Positions 34,611-43,624 of a stretch of DNA of 64,000 bases are shown one piece after another. Source of the DNA: Streptomyces filipinensis (GTDB lineage: Bacteria > Actinomycetota > Actinomycetes > Streptomycetales > Streptomycetaceae); contig NZ_BMTD01000021.1 of NCBI RefSeq assembly GCF_014649495.1, forward strand, positions 91,992 to 155,991. Reading direction: 5' to 3'. The first letter of the stretch is position 1. Each line of letters starts with the position of its first letter. Both the position numbers and the translations under genes were made by a program. The notes under the pieces were generated by a model. It saw only the letters and a program-made list of their open reading frames with translations, did no database searches and had not been told where the DNA came from.

Positions 34611-35024
34611 TCATCCGTTGCGGCTGATGAAGTCCCGCAGTCTGGCGCGGGGGTCGACGCGGTGCGGCTCCTCTCGCCGGCCGTAGAGCTGCTCCGCCCT
34701 GCGGATGCCGTCCAGGAGCAGGTCGCGCATCTGGCGGACCGCCTGCTCCTTCGCCCTGGCGATCCGCTCGCAGCCCTCGTCGGAGCCGGCGGTGGCGAGC
34801 GCCTCGGCCAGCTGCCGCTCCCAGGTTTCCAGTGCGGCCCAGGCGTACATCTCCATGTGTCCGGAACCGGAGTGCTGCAGGCCCACCAGCGCCCATCCGC
34901 GCGTCTGCGACAAGGCGGACGTGGCGGAGACCCAGCTCGTGGCCAGTTCGGCTGCTCGCTGGGCCAGCTCCTCGTCCGTCATCCGGGAAAGGCCGGAAGG
35001 CGTGCGCGGCGTAGGGCTGTTCAT
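34611..35024 (-). CDS. Hypothetical helical protein
   Basis: 137 aa from ATG 35024, with a strong AGGAGG just upstream. Predicted all-helical: MTDEELAQRAAELATSWV, WERQLAEALATA, RAKEQAVRQMRDLLLDGI. No recognised domain. A perfect 8-bp dyad 11 nt upstream (35035-35055) suggests specific control. Confidence 0.65.
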   Translation of the reverse strand: MNSPTPRTPSGLSRMTDEELAQRAAELATSWVSATSALSQTRGWALVGLQHSGSGHMEMYAWAALETWERQLAEALATAGSDEGCERIARAKEQAVRQMRDLLLDGIRRAEQLYGRREEPHRVDPRARLRDFISRNG

Positions 35025-35034
35025 GATCCTCCTA

Positions 35035-35055
35035 TTATCGTCATGGAGACGATAA
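35035..35055. promoter_or_regulatory. Operator-like dyad TTATCGTC-N5-GACGATAA
   Basis: Exact 8-bp arms (35035-35042 and 35048-35055) around ATGGA, overlapping the probable transcription start region of the 34611-35024 gene. The rest of 35025-35381 contains no gene. Confidence 0.6.
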
Positions 35056-35381
35056 ATGATACACGGCGACGGCACGAGGGCCGGGCCGGCCGCACAGGCG
35101 AACCGGCCCCCGCGACCGGGCTGTTCATGCAAGGCGGCTTCATGGAACGGGGCGACGACCAGGAAGCCGCGCGGCTCGACCTGCGTATCTGGCGACCGGC
35201 GACACCCCGCACGCTCTGACACAGCCGCTCCGCGAGTGGGCCCGATCGCCACATCCAGCTCCTCCCACCCGGCCCCACCCCCCATGAACAGGCACGTGGC
35301 CCGAGGTGCGTGCGAGGGCGGACTCGCCGTAGTACTCCTGGGCAGGCAGGGAAACACGTCTGTCCTTCCTTGGAGTCGTCG

Positions 35382-35729
35382 ATGGCTGTTCGCCGTGTCG
35401 TGCCCAACATCCAGTCGCAGAGCGCGCACAAGAGCCGGGAGTTCTACGGCCTGCTGGGCTTCGAGGAGGTGATGAACCACGGCTGGATCATGACGCTCGC
35501 CTCCCCGTCCGGTCCGACAGCGCAGATCAGCATCATGACCAGCGACAAGACCGCGCCCGTGACCCCCGACATGAGCATCGAGGTGGACGACGTGGACGCG
35601 GCCTATGCGGTCATGACGCAGGGCGGCGCGGAGATCGTGCACCCCTTGCAGGACGAGGAGTGGGGCGTGCGGCGGTTCTTCGTCCGTGACCCCGACGGGC
35701 GGGTGGTCAACGTGCTCGGCCACCGCTGA
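35382..35729 (+). CDS. VOC-family (glyoxalase/bleomycin-resistance) protein
   Basis: 115 aa, two beta-alpha-beta-beta-beta units: VVPNIQSQSAHKSREFYGLLGF, then SIEVDDVDAAYAVMTQGGAEIV, ending RRFFVRDPDGRVVNVLGHR. The VOC fold serves as metal enzyme or drug-binding protein. ATG with CTTGGAG upstream. Monocistronic just upstream of tap; nothing links it to a particular substrate. Confidence 0.88.
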   Translation: MAVRRVVPNIQSQSAHKSREFYGLLGFEEVMNHGWIMTLASPSGPTAQISIMTSDKTAPVTPDMSIEVDDVDAAYAVMTQGGAEIVHPLQDEEWGVRRFFVRDPDGRVVNVLGHR

Positions 35730-35844
35730 CGTCCCCTGATGAAGGTACCGCCGTTCACCTTGCCGCTCGGCGCGGCGTACATGCGCGTCCGGCGGACTCC
35801 CGAGAGGCGGACGAGAGCGGCGAGGCGGCCGCCACGTCCCGGAC

Positions 35845-35877
35845 GGGTTAATTCTGTGACCGGTGTGGGGGTTAATT
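35845..35877. repeat. Direct repeat GGGTTAATT upstream of tap
   Basis: Two identical 9-mers at 35845-35853 and 35869-35877, 24 bp apart, in the short A/T-containing patch before the tap start. Possible binding sites for an autoregulator, perhaps the HTH of Tap itself. Confidence 0.5.
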
Positions 35878-35908
35878 TTCCGCTAGTGTGGCGGCGGAGG
35901 TGGGTGCG

Positions 35909-38071
35909 GTGCCGAGCCAGGAAGAGCTTTTCGAGGCGGTGGATGCTCTCTTGGAGGGGCTGCCGCAGTTGCCGGCTCCGGCTGAACGGGCCCGGCTGCG
36001 TGAGGCAGCCGGTGTGTCCCAGACGAAGTTGGCCCAGGCCCTGCGGTCCACGGTGCAGACGGTCAAGAACTGGGAGAACGGGCGCACCGAGCCCCGGCCC
36101 CCACGACTGCAGGCCTACCAGCGCCTTTTGGAGGGCTGGGCGGCGAAGTACCCGCACGCCGCGGCCCCTGCCGCCACCGGCCCTGCACCGGCGCTCCACA
36201 CGCACACCCCGGCGCCCGCCCCGGAGCCGGCGTCCCCCGGCCACGATGAGCCGGATTCCGAGGCACTGCCCGGCAGACCGGCCACGGCCGCACCACGACG
36301 CCCCGCCTTTCCTGCCGCCGGGGAAGGGCAGCCCCCCGCCGCCCGGCCGGCCCCGCGGCGATCCGCCCGCCCGGCCGCGAAGGGTGCCGTCCAAAGCGGC
36401 GACCCGCGATTCCCGAACGGTCCGCTGGCTGTGCTGGATGGTGACGGCCGCGCCTACGGCATGGACGGGATCGTGTTGGACTGCCCCGCGCGCACCGTTG
36501 CGGAGTTGGCGGAGTGGACGCTCGCCGAGTCCGGGCTGGGTGCGCCGCGTCTGCACCGCTACGGCAAGGACTGCGATCCGCTGATCGTCCTCACCGCCGC
36601 AGCCGCCGTGAAGCTGGGCCTGCCAGAGCGCCTGGAGGGCCCCGAGCAGCGCCGCTCCTTGCGCCTGCCCGCCGACCACCCGGTGGTCAAGCAGGTGACG
36701 AAAGCGAAGTGGAAGCTCACCCAGCGCGGTTTCGGGCCGTGGGCGCGGATCTACCGTCCCGCGCGGGAGGGCCTGCGGCAGTGCGTGCAGCTCGCCGTCC
36801 TGTCCTGGGACGCGCTGGATGCCAGGGCCTGGCCGGGGGTGGCGGAGATGGAGCCGGCCGACATCGCCCGCGTCCTGGGCGTCTACGCCCAGCGCGTCAT
36901 CACCCCGCGTGGGTCGACGGCCGTGTCCGGGCTGGAGCTGATGACCGCACTGCGCCCACCCACGAGAGCGGTGCAGGACGGGGCGAGCGGCATGTGGGTC
37001 TCCGGCCACAACCCGGGCTCGCTGGGCAGCGAGCCGGTCGACCCGGCGCCGCCGGAGGCCACCGAGGAGCACCCCGTCGTCGTGGGCACCGGCTGGACGG
37101 GCGGGTTCCTGGACGAGGAGGCCTACCAGTGGGTGCGCGACGTCGACCTGCTCACCGGTGAGGAGGCGGCCCTTCCGTGGGCGGTCGGCCTGGACCTGAA
37201 CACCGCTTTCCTCGCGGCCGCGGCCCGTCTGGTCGTCGGCCTGTCCGGCCCGCAGTACGTCAAACGCCCCCACTTCGACAAGCGGATCCCCGGCTCCTGG
37301 CTGGTGGACCTGTCCCACATCGAGCTGGATGCGCGCCTGCCCTCCCCGTTCACGCCCACCGGCCGGCGCCCCGAGGGGCCGGCCTGGTACCAGACGCACA
37401 CCGTCGCCTACGCCCAGGAACTCGGCTACGACGTCCACCCCGTCGAGGCCTACCTGCGGCGGGAGACCGGCGCGTACCTGGACCCGTGGCACGACCGGCT
37501 CAGGACCGCCTACGTCGACACCCTTGCCGACCTGGGCGTCACCAAGGACCTCAGCGACCCCGAGTTCCTCGCCGCGATGGAACACCACAAGCAGCTCGAC
37601 CCCGCTCTGGCGGCCGTCCTCGCGGCCGTCAAGGCCACCGTCAAGGGCGGCGTCGGCAAGCTGCGCGAGCGGCCGCAGGGACGCCACTACAAGGACGGGG
37701 AACGGTGGCCGGCGCTTGAGCGCCCGACCTGGCGTCCCGACATCCGCGCCGCCGTCATCAGCAAGGCGCGGGTCAACATGCACCGCAAGATCCTCAACAT
37801 GGCCAAGATGACGGGCCGCTACCCGCTTGCGGTGCTGTCCGACTGCGTCGTCTACCCCAGCCCCGGCCGCAGCCCGCTGGACTTCCTGCCCTACAGCACC
37901 AGCGGCAAGCCGATCCCCGGCACCTTCCGCCTCGGACCCACCCCCGGTCTGGCGAAGGTCGAAGGCGTGCAGACGATGGCCTGGGCGGTCGATGTGATGG
38001 AGCAGGGCCACAACCCCGCCCGCCACATCAAGGGCGACGGCCACGACGCGGTCGCCGACGAAGGAGAGTAG
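35909..38071 (+). CDS. tap: Telomere-associated protein Tap
   Basis: 720 aa, close to the usual Tap length. The N-terminal helix-turn-helix (REAAGVSQTKLAQALRSTVQ, about residues 28-47) is followed by a Pro/Ala-rich linker (85-165) and a long conserved C-terminal body (AWPGVAEMEPADIARVLGVY; WAVGLDLNTAFLAAAARLVV). In Streptomyces, Tap binds the 3' overhang of chromosome or plasmid ends and recruits Tpg for end patching. The GTG at 35909 is chosen because GGAGG lies 8 nt upstream. It precedes tpg by 4 nt, the conserved operon order. Confidence 0.92.
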   Translation: MPSQEELFEAVDALLEGLPQLPAPAERARLREAAGVSQTKLAQALRSTVQTVKNWENGRTEPRPPRLQAYQRLLEGWAAKYPHAAAPAATGPAPALHTHTPAPAPEPASPGHDEPDSEALPGRPATAAPRRPAFPAAGEGQPPAARPAPRRSARPAAKGAVQSGDPRFPNGPLAVLDGDGRAYGMDGIVLDCPARTVAELAEWTLAESGLGAPRLHRYGKDCDPLIVLTAAAAVKLGLPERLEGPEQRRSLRLPADHPVVKQVTKAKWKLTQRGFGPWARIYRPAREGLRQCVQLAVLSWDALDARAWPGVAEMEPADIARVLGVYAQRVITPRGSTAVSGLELMTALRPPTRAVQDGASGMWVSGHNPGSLGSEPVDPAPPEATEEHPVVVGTGWTGGFLDEEAYQWVRDVDLLTGEEAALPWAVGLDLNTAFLAAAARLVVGLSGPQYVKRPHFDKRIPGSWLVDLSHIELDARLPSPFTPTGRRPEGPAWYQTHTVAYAQELGYDVHPVEAYLRRETGAYLDPWHDRLRTAYVDTLADLGVTKDLSDPEFLAAMEHHKQLDPALAAVLAAVKATVKGGVGKLRERPQGRHYKDGERWPALERPTWRPDIRAAVISKARVNMHRKILNMAKMTGRYPLAVLSDCVVYPSPGRSPLDFLPYSTSGKPIPGTFRLGPTPGLAKVEGVQTMAWAVDVMEQGHNPARHIKGDGHDAVADEGE

Positions 38072-38075
38072 GGCC

Positions 38076-38630
38076 GTGGGTGACATCGACGACGCCCTTG
38101 AGCGCGCCGACCAGGAGGCGTTCACCAAGGCACCGCCCAAGACCCTCAAGGGCCAGATCAGCTATCTGCTGGGTCAGCTGAAGACGGCCAAGGCCGTGGC
38201 GGCGGAGCTCGGCATCACCGCCGACTCCGTCAACCGCTACCGGCGCGGTGCCCGCAAACACCCGCCCCGGCACATCCAGGACAAGATCGATGCCGCCGTA
38301 CGCTCGCGCTGGCAGCCTCGCGTGCGCAGGCGCCGGCAGGAACAGGCCGCCACCATCGGTGGGATCACCGTGGAAACACGCGCCCAGCTGGGCTACACCG
38401 CCCCGATCGGCACGACCGACGACGCTCGCCTCAGACGCCTGACCGTCCATCTTCCCCCCGAGTATGCGCGCCGCCTGTTCGACGCCCGCGCACAGAACGC
38501 CGGCGACCAGCAGATGCGCGACATCGTGGCGGAGGGACTGCAGGAGGTGTACTTCAAAGACGGCGGACGCCGTGCCGCCCAACTCCATGTCACCCTCAAT
38601 GACATCGACTACATCGACGTGTCCTTCTGA
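38076..38630 (+). CDS. tpg: Telomere terminal protein Tpg
   Basis: 184 aa, the typical Tpg length. Conserved features: ALERADQEAFTKAPPKTLKGQ, the helix-turn-helix AAELGITADSVNRYRRGARK, and C-terminal LHVTLNDIDYIDVSF. Tpg is linked covalently to 5' ends of linear Streptomyces replicons and primes patch synthesis with Tap. GTG start with GAAGGAGA upstream. Intact, so the pair is probably functional. Confidence 0.95.
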   Translation: MGDIDDALERADQEAFTKAPPKTLKGQISYLLGQLKTAKAVAAELGITADSVNRYRRGARKHPPRHIQDKIDAAVRSRWQPRVRRRRQEQAATIGGITVETRAQLGYTAPIGTTDDARLRRLTVHLPPEYARRLFDARAQNAGDQQMRDIVAEGLQEVYFKDGGRRAAQLHVTLNDIDYIDVSF

Positions 38631-38709
38631 TCACCGGCCGACACTGCTCCCACCCCCGCGGTGCCTGAGCGCCGCCGGCGCCGTGGCGAGCGGGCGAGCG
38701 GGTGTTCGG

Positions 38710-39080
38710 TCAGAGCGGCAGGACCGGCTGGGCCCGCCGTTTGACGGTGGCCCTCCGCCCGGTGAGGAAGTCCTTGACGGCGGCCCGGTCCGGCAGCAGG
38801 GTCACGGTCCGGGGCTTGGGCCGGTGTCCGGCGGTGAGCTCGGTCAGGAATCCGTGGTGACGATCCGTCGTGCCGGCGCATCATGCACGTCGTCAAGGAC
38901 GCCGTGCTCGATGAGGCGGGCGGCGCTCTCGTCCAGGGCGTCTTCGATGCCGCGGCAGGCGCGGGCCGCGTCCTGCCGGAAGTCCTGCCGCGCGAGAGAC
39001 AGGGCCTGCCGGAGCAGGCGGTGATGAAGCCGGCCGTGCTCGCCGTCGGGAGCGGCGAAACGCCCCCCGGACACCGGCAT
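38710..39080 (-). pseudogene. Frameshifted small hypothetical gene
   Basis: From ATG 39080 the frame reads PVSGGRFAAPDGEHGRLHHR and on to ARRIVTTDS, then stops at 38844. The next frame continues directly with FLTELTAGHRPKPRTVTLLP and DFLTGRRATVKRRAQPVLPL to a stop at 38710. The span is 371 nt, one base short of 124 codons, so a single-base deletion near 38848 explains it. The joined protein (about 123 aa) would be continuous with similar composition. Pseudogene or sequencing error. Confidence 0.55.
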
Positions 39081-39174
39081 CACAGGTGGCGCTGACCGTA
39101 GCGGGTGCCGGACGGCTTCGGGCCGGCTCCCCGAAACCCCGTCCGCCGACGCGAGGTGGGGCAGCACACGGAGA

Positions 39175-39696
39175 GTGGGCGCACGCAGCCACGGAAACGA
39201 TCCCGCCGTCCCTGGCCGCCGGAGCCCGGCGGGACGGTGCGTCTGCCGCCGGCAAGGCCCCCAGCGCTGCGGGCGGGCCGGTTACGCCCTCGGGGCGTAC
39301 CTCGATGGACCCGACCTGGTGGCGGAGCAGATCTGCGGCCGCGTTCTCCTCGGCCTCGGAAGCTGTTGGGGCTGCTGGCGGGTGCTGGGGTGCGTTGCCA
39401 CACCGGAGCGCCTGTGCGCCCTGCACGCCCTCTCCACGGACACGGCCTGTACGCCGCACGGTCAGATCGTGGGGGACACCTGGGAGCAGGAGTGTGTGGG
39501 GCGCGGTGACGGCAGCGGATGCCCGGATGCGGCCGTACTGACGGTCGACGCGGGGATCGCGGTGTACCGGTGCGATGACTGCCGGCACTACTGGGAGCTG
39601 GACGAGACGGAGCCGGGACGCCGGGCGGACGGGGATGACGGGCGGGCCCGGCCGCTGGGGGATCCCAGGGAGGCAGGGCCGGGAACAGCGGCGTAG
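39175..39696 (+). CDS. Possible cysteine-rich remnant
   Basis: Open frame whose second half looks protein-like: ERLCALHALSTDTACTPHG, then GDTWEQECVGRG, then VYRCDDCRHYWELDE, with paired cysteines as in small zinc-binding proteins. The first half has no clear start. Possibly the 3' part of a decayed gene; low confidence. Confidence 0.3.
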   Translation: MGARSHGNDPAVPGRRSPAGRCVCRRQGPQRCGRAGYALGAYLDGPDLVAEQICGRVLLGLGSCWGCWRVLGCVATPERLCALHALSTDTACTPHGQIVGDTWEQECVGRGDGSGCPDAAVLTVDAGIAVYRCDDCRHYWELDETEPGRRADGDDGRARPLGDPREAGPGTAA

Positions 39697-39834
39697 TGCG
39701 ACGTCGCCCCGGTACCGGGGCGGTGGTCACCGGAGTGCGGAGACGGAACCCAGGCACGTCCACCAGGGGGCGCCGAGGCCCCGCCCCGCACGGGGCCTCG
39801 GTGCCGGCGGACACATGGCGTCGCCGGAGCGGGG

Positions 39835-40656
39835 TCAGGTGAGGTTCTTCTCCAGCGCGGTCAGGTAGCTGTGCATGAAGTGGTCGCGGACGCCGTCGCT
39901 GGCGGGTGCCAGTGGGTCGGCGAGCAGGCCGGCGGCGTGGTCGGTGAGGCCGCCGACCAGAGGCATTGCTTCGCGGACCTTGCCGTGGGAGTCGATGTAG
40001 CGCAGCGCGTCGACGTGGGTGTAGGGAGGCGCGGGCGGCATCTGGGGAACGATGTCGTTGTTGTTGACGAACCGGTACATCCGGTCCTTGAAGCCCTTGT
40101 TGTAGGCCTTCGCCAGGACGCTGTCGCAGGTGCGGGGCTGGCCGTAGGTGTAGACGCCGTCCGCGGCCAGGCGCGGCTCCTCCAGGTACATGCGGGCGCC
40201 GGCGAGCATGGCGAGGGCTCCGCCGAGGCTGTGCCCGGTGAACCAGACGGTCTGCCCGTTGGTGCGCAGCTCCGCGTGGGTGTTCTTCACGTCGGGCCAG
40301 ACCGACTCCAGCGCTTCGCCGAAGCCGTCGTGGACGTAGCCGGTGCCGGCCGGGCCGGTTCGGGGCGGGGTCGTGGCATCGGAGAGCCAGTCCTTGATCT
40401 GCTGCGGTTCTGTTCCGCGGAACGCCGTGACGATCATGTCGTCGCTGGCCATGGTGTAGGCCTGCGTGTCCTGCAGCGGGAACGGCGGTGTGAACCGTGT
40501 CCGGTGGTGGCGGACGGTGTCGAACCCCCACTGCCCGGACTGTGCCTCGATGGTGGCCTCGTCCTTGTATGCCAGGTCCGAGGCCAGTGCGAGCCAGTAG
40601 GCGCGTTTGAGGCTGTAGTCGGTGGAACGGTGATCGATCTTCACGGGTACAGCCAC
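39835..40656 (-). CDS. Class 3 lipase-like alpha/beta hydrolase
   Basis: 273 aa. The nucleophile elbow is WFTGHSLGGALAML; upstream DDMIVTAFRGTE forms the oxyanion region. Then GVYTYGQPRTCD and FVNNNDIVPQMPP contribute the acid, and DHFMHSYL the late histidine: the catalytic triad order of fungal-type class 3 lipases. No signal peptide is seen, so it is probably cytosolic. The GTG at 40656 is preferred because AGGAGG lies about 8 nt upstream. Confidence 0.88.
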   Translation of the reverse strand: MAVPVKIDHRSTDYSLKRAYWLALASDLAYKDEATIEAQSGQWGFDTVRHHRTRFTPPFPLQDTQAYTMASDDMIVTAFRGTEPQQIKDWLSDATTPPRTGPAGTGYVHDGFGEALESVWPDVKNTHAELRTNGQTVWFTGHSLGGALAMLAGARMYLEEPRLAADGVYTYGQPRTCDSVLAKAYNKGFKDRMYRFVNNNDIVPQMPPAPPYTHVDALRYIDSHGKVREAMPLVGGLTDHAAGLLADPLAPASDGVRDHFMHSYLTALEKNLT

Positions 40657-40963
40657 AGCGGCATCCTCCTGGCTCGGACCGGGCATCGGCGGGCCGGCCG
40701 CCCGGGCATCGGCAGCCCTTCGGCCGGACTCCGCCCCGCCGGAGGCATGGGCCTCCGGCGCTACAGCCCTTCCACGTCGAAACGCCGACGGCCTCACGGT
40801 TCACTCGGATGGAGAGAGCGCACCGGGCGGTGAGCGCGAGTACCTCCCTCGGCGCGCGGAGTTGCAGCGGGCGGCGGAGCTCGTGGACGCCGCTCTCGCG
40901 CACTTTGCCGCGCACCTGTCGGGCCCGGTCCTCCGGCGAGTCCTGGACGCTGTGGCCATGGGG

Positions 40964-41005
40964 CCACTACTACGTATTACGTAGTATCGTATAACGTAGT
41001 AGTGG
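40964..41005. promoter_or_regulatory. PadR operator, nested palindromes
   Basis: Perfect 12-bp arms CCACTACTACGT (40964-40975) and ACGTAGTAGTGG (40994-41005). The 18 bp between repeat the ACGTA core, giving overlapping dyads. It directly precedes the ribosome site of the PadR gene, so autorepression is likely. Confidence 0.8.
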
Positions 41006-41027
41006 GGAGGAACGAAGGAGGTGCCTG

Positions 41028-41348
41028 ATGCCGCGTCAACGAGACCGCGTCGGATGGGCCGAACCCGCGCTGCTGATCCTGGCCAGCCTGGCCGACGGAC
41101 CCAAGCACGGCTACGCGATCACCAAGGACGTCGAGGAACAGACATCCATCAGACTGGGACCGGGCACGCTGTATGCCGCCATCGCGCGGCTGGAGGAACG
41201 CGGCCTGGTCGCGCCGCTGGACGAGGACGAGCGTCGGCGGCCCTACCGGCTCACCGCGCAGGGCCAGACCGTGCTCGACGACAAACTCCGGGCGATGGCC
41301 CGCTTCGCACGCACCGGGTTGACCCGGCTGGGGGTGGCAAACGCGTGA
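41028..41348 (+). CDS. PadR-family transcriptional regulator
   Basis: 106 aa, winged helix: ALLILASLADGPKHGYAITKDV, then LGPGTLYAAIARLEERGLV and RRPYRLTAQGQTVLDD. Short PadR-s2 type. ATG with AAGGAGG upstream. It overlaps the next gene (GTGA), so it is co-regulated with a membrane protein, a common PadR arrangement in which the regulator controls its own envelope-stress operon. Confidence 0.93.
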   Translation: MPRQRDRVGWAEPALLILASLADGPKHGYAITKDVEEQTSIRLGPGTLYAAIARLEERGLVAPLDEDERRRPYRLTAQGQTVLDDKLRAMARFARTGLTRLGVANA

Positions 41349-42190
41349 TCAACATGGCGGCCCGGATGGCCTTGCGGGCATACCCTCCCTCGTTCCGGGA
41401 GCGCTACGGCTGCGAGCTTGAAGCACTGGTCGAGGACACCGGCGCCGGCCCGAGTGTCGTCGCGGACCTCTTTTCCGGTGCGCTGCGGGCGTGGCTTCGC
41501 CCGGTGATGCCCGACGAGTCCGCCGAACGGCGCCGCCGCCGCATGCAGGCAAGCGTCGCCACCACCTGGGTCACCTGGTGCGCCGCACTGTATGCCCTGC
41601 CGGTGCTGCGCTTCGTCCTGTCCGAGGAGCCCTGGCCGACTCCGGATTCACTACGTCGACTGCTCGACGTCGCGCAGTACGCGATGTACGGCGCCGGCCT
41701 CGTCCTGCTGGTCGGCGCCCTCGCGCTCCTTGCGGAATCCTCCAGGACCGGCAGCTGGACCGCGTGGCGCCCGCTGGTGGCTCTGATCCCGACGCTTCCC
41801 ACGTGGCTGATCGCGCCGTTGCTCCTGGCATTCGCCTCCATCGACCCGGTCTCCTACTGGGTCGGGGCCCTGGGGATGCTCGGGCCGGCGGCGTTCCTCG
41901 TCACCGCGGCGGTCACGCCGGCCGTCGTCGTCACCCGGTGCCGGCCATCTGCCAAGGTGTTGCGGCTGCTTGCCCTGTCCGGGGTCGCGGTGGCGTTCGC
42001 CGTGACGACGACAGGCATCGCCTGTGCCGCGACGCTGGCCATGGACACCGATGACGCAGCCCAGCTGGTCACGATCCCCCTGCTCGCCGTCACCGTGGCC
42101 GCATCTGCGGCAGCCCTGGTCAGCTCCGGTCGCGGAGCCAAGGCCGCGCTGCACAAAGAGCGTCCGGTGGATCTCGACGGAGATGTGTGA
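41345..42190 (+). CDS. Membrane protein co-transcribed with PadR
   Basis: 281 aa. The N-terminal cytoplasmic segment MALRAYPPSFRERYGCELEA resembles the start of permease-like proteins that accompany PadR regulators. About 6 hydrophobic helices follow (TWVTWCAALYALPVLRFVL; AQYAMYGAGLVLLVGALALL; ALGMLGPAAFLVTAAVTPAV). The GTG at 41345 overlaps the PadR stop; ATG 41354 is possible. Function unknown. Confidence 0.75.
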   Translation: MINMAARMALRAYPPSFRERYGCELEALVEDTGAGPSVVADLFSGALRAWLRPVMPDESAERRRRRMQASVATTWVTWCAALYALPVLRFVLSEEPWPTPDSLRRLLDVAQYAMYGAGLVLLVGALALLAESSRTGSWTAWRPLVALIPTLPTWLIAPLLLAFASIDPVSYWVGALGMLGPAAFLVTAAVTPAVVVTRCRPSAKVLRLLALSGVAVAFAVTTTGIACAATLAMDTDDAAQLVTIPLLAVTVAASAAALVSSGRGAKAALHKERPVDLDGDV

Positions 42191-42399
42191 GTGACGCGGT
42201 GACGCACCCGCCCCCGGCGGACGCCGGCCGGCTGCCGCAGCTGCTGCGCCGGCCTTCGCCCGCCGGCCCGTGCCCTTCCGCTCCACGTGGCCGCGACGGC
42301 TGAACGAGGCGAAGGGGCGCAGAGCGCGGCGACGTTCACCGCGGCAGCCGTCTCACCTCGGGCCGGCGACCGAGAAGACCCGACGAAGCCTCACCGGCC

Positions 42400-42565
42400 C
42401 GCGGCACCCGCGTCGGTGTTCTCGGCCTGCCGTCCGTGCGGAGCAGTCGTGTCCGTCGCCGGGCAGGCCCATGACGTTCACCAGGGGTTCCTCGCCCGCG
42501 GGGATCTCGAAGGTGAAGTTCGCTCCTGACGGGATCGCCACGAGCGAGCACCGGCCGCCGAAGGT
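42400..42565 (-). pseudogene. Cupin-domain remnant
   Basis: In the 489-nt spacer 42191-42679 one minus-strand frame reads SLVAIPSGANFTFEIPAGEE and then PLVNVMGLPG, typical of the metal-binding barrel of small cupins, but no start or complete domain surrounds it. Probably a decayed gene. Confidence 0.35.
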
Positions 42566-42679
42566 CCGCGGCGGACAGGGCTCCCAGGGGCTTCCGGGAC
42601 GCCGGCCCGCCGCGGTCTGCTCGGTCGGCCCCTACCAAGTCCGGTGCACGGGCAGGACACGCGGCGGTGGCCCCCTCAG

Positions 42680-43150
42680 TCAGCGGTTGTGGGGGCTCAG
42701 CAGCGCGGCGGCAGCGGCGATGAAGGCCTCGGACGCTTCCTTGGCCGCATGCCGCCGGGCGTCCAGCTCGGTGCGGCCGGTGGCCTTGCGTAGCGCGTAC
42801 GTGGCATCTGCGGCCTGCTGGGCGGGGCCGGCCAGCTCGGGGACCAGGACCTGAAGGCGGAGGTGGGGCGCGGTGATCGCCGTCCGGGTGTCGTGGGACC
42901 TCGTCTGAGCCTCCAGCTGGTGCTCGCTGCCCGCCTCGGCCAGGGCCAGACGCTCCCGGTGGAACATGGCCGAGCGGTGCGCGTCCAGGGCGGCCGCGAA
43001 GTCGGTGACGGCGCCGAGCTGGTCCTGGCGGTGGCTGTCGGCCCGCTGCTCGGCGCGCGCGGTGCGTGCCGAACGGTGCTGGAGAAGCCCGGCGGTCAGG
43101 GCACCGGCGAGCGTACCGAGTACGGCGACGATCGAAGGCCATATGGACAT
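42680..43150 (-). CDS. KilB-like protein: one N-terminal membrane helix and coiled coil
   Basis: 156 aa. The N-terminal hydrophobic segment MSIWPSIVAVLGTLAGALTA is followed by a charged helical region (RSARTARAEQRADSHRQDQL). This layout is that of proteins annotated KilB or spread-type on Streptomyces plasmids and integrative elements. ATG with GAGAGGA upstream. A second protein with the same layout is at 48814-49290. Function unknown; may relate to plasmid spread. Confidence 0.6.
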   Translation of the reverse strand: MSIWPSIVAVLGTLAGALTAGLLQHRSARTARAEQRADSHRQDQLGAVTDFAAALDAHRSAMFHRERLALAEAGSEHQLEAQTRSHDTRTAITAPHLRLQVLVPELAGPAQQAADATYALRKATGRTELDARRHAAKEASEAFIAAAAALLSPHNR

Positions 43151-43440
43151 CGGGTGCGGGGTCCTCTCGGACGGTCGGTTTCGGTGGTGAGGCCGGCGGA
43201 CAGCAAGGTACGCGTCGGCGGCTTCGGTGGCCGGGCCGCGCCTGCGGCACACGTGCCGGCGCGCTTCCAGAACCCGGCAGCACGTTTCTCGTCGCTGCAC
43301 CTGACTGTTCCTGCGGTGGCCAAGTCCATTCCCGGCAAAACTTGAGTGGTTAGGGGAAAATACCGCCCGCAGTGTCCGACGGGCTCGTTAGCCCCGTCTG
43401 ACCTGCACTTTTCCTGCGGACGCTGCTCCCTGCGGAACAA

Positions 43441-43477
43441 CGAAGAGACCACCCGTCCCGCCGGGGTGGTCTCTTCG
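43441..43477. terminator. Strong hairpin terminator
   Basis: CGAAGAGACCACCC (43441-43454) pairs exactly with GGGTGGTCTCTTCG (43464-43477), loop 9 nt. It lies in a spacer between the KilB-like gene promoter side and the secreted-peptide gene; the transcript it ends is unclear. Confidence 0.7.
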
Positions 43478-43624
43478 TCCCAGGGCCTGTCCGACGGGTC
43501 GCGTCACCGCCCCCGCACCCGACAGTACTTTCACCCGAATGGCGCAACATGACGTGCCACCCACATGGGTGAAGATCAGGCTGGCTAGTGCCCCGACCGA
43601 GGCAATCCGTGAAAGGGGAACCAC

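Noticed and set aside
43441..43477. Reading the hairpin as a regulatory operator
   Set aside because: The 14-bp GC arms with a 9-nt loop fit a terminator better than a protein site, although the served gene is uncertain.
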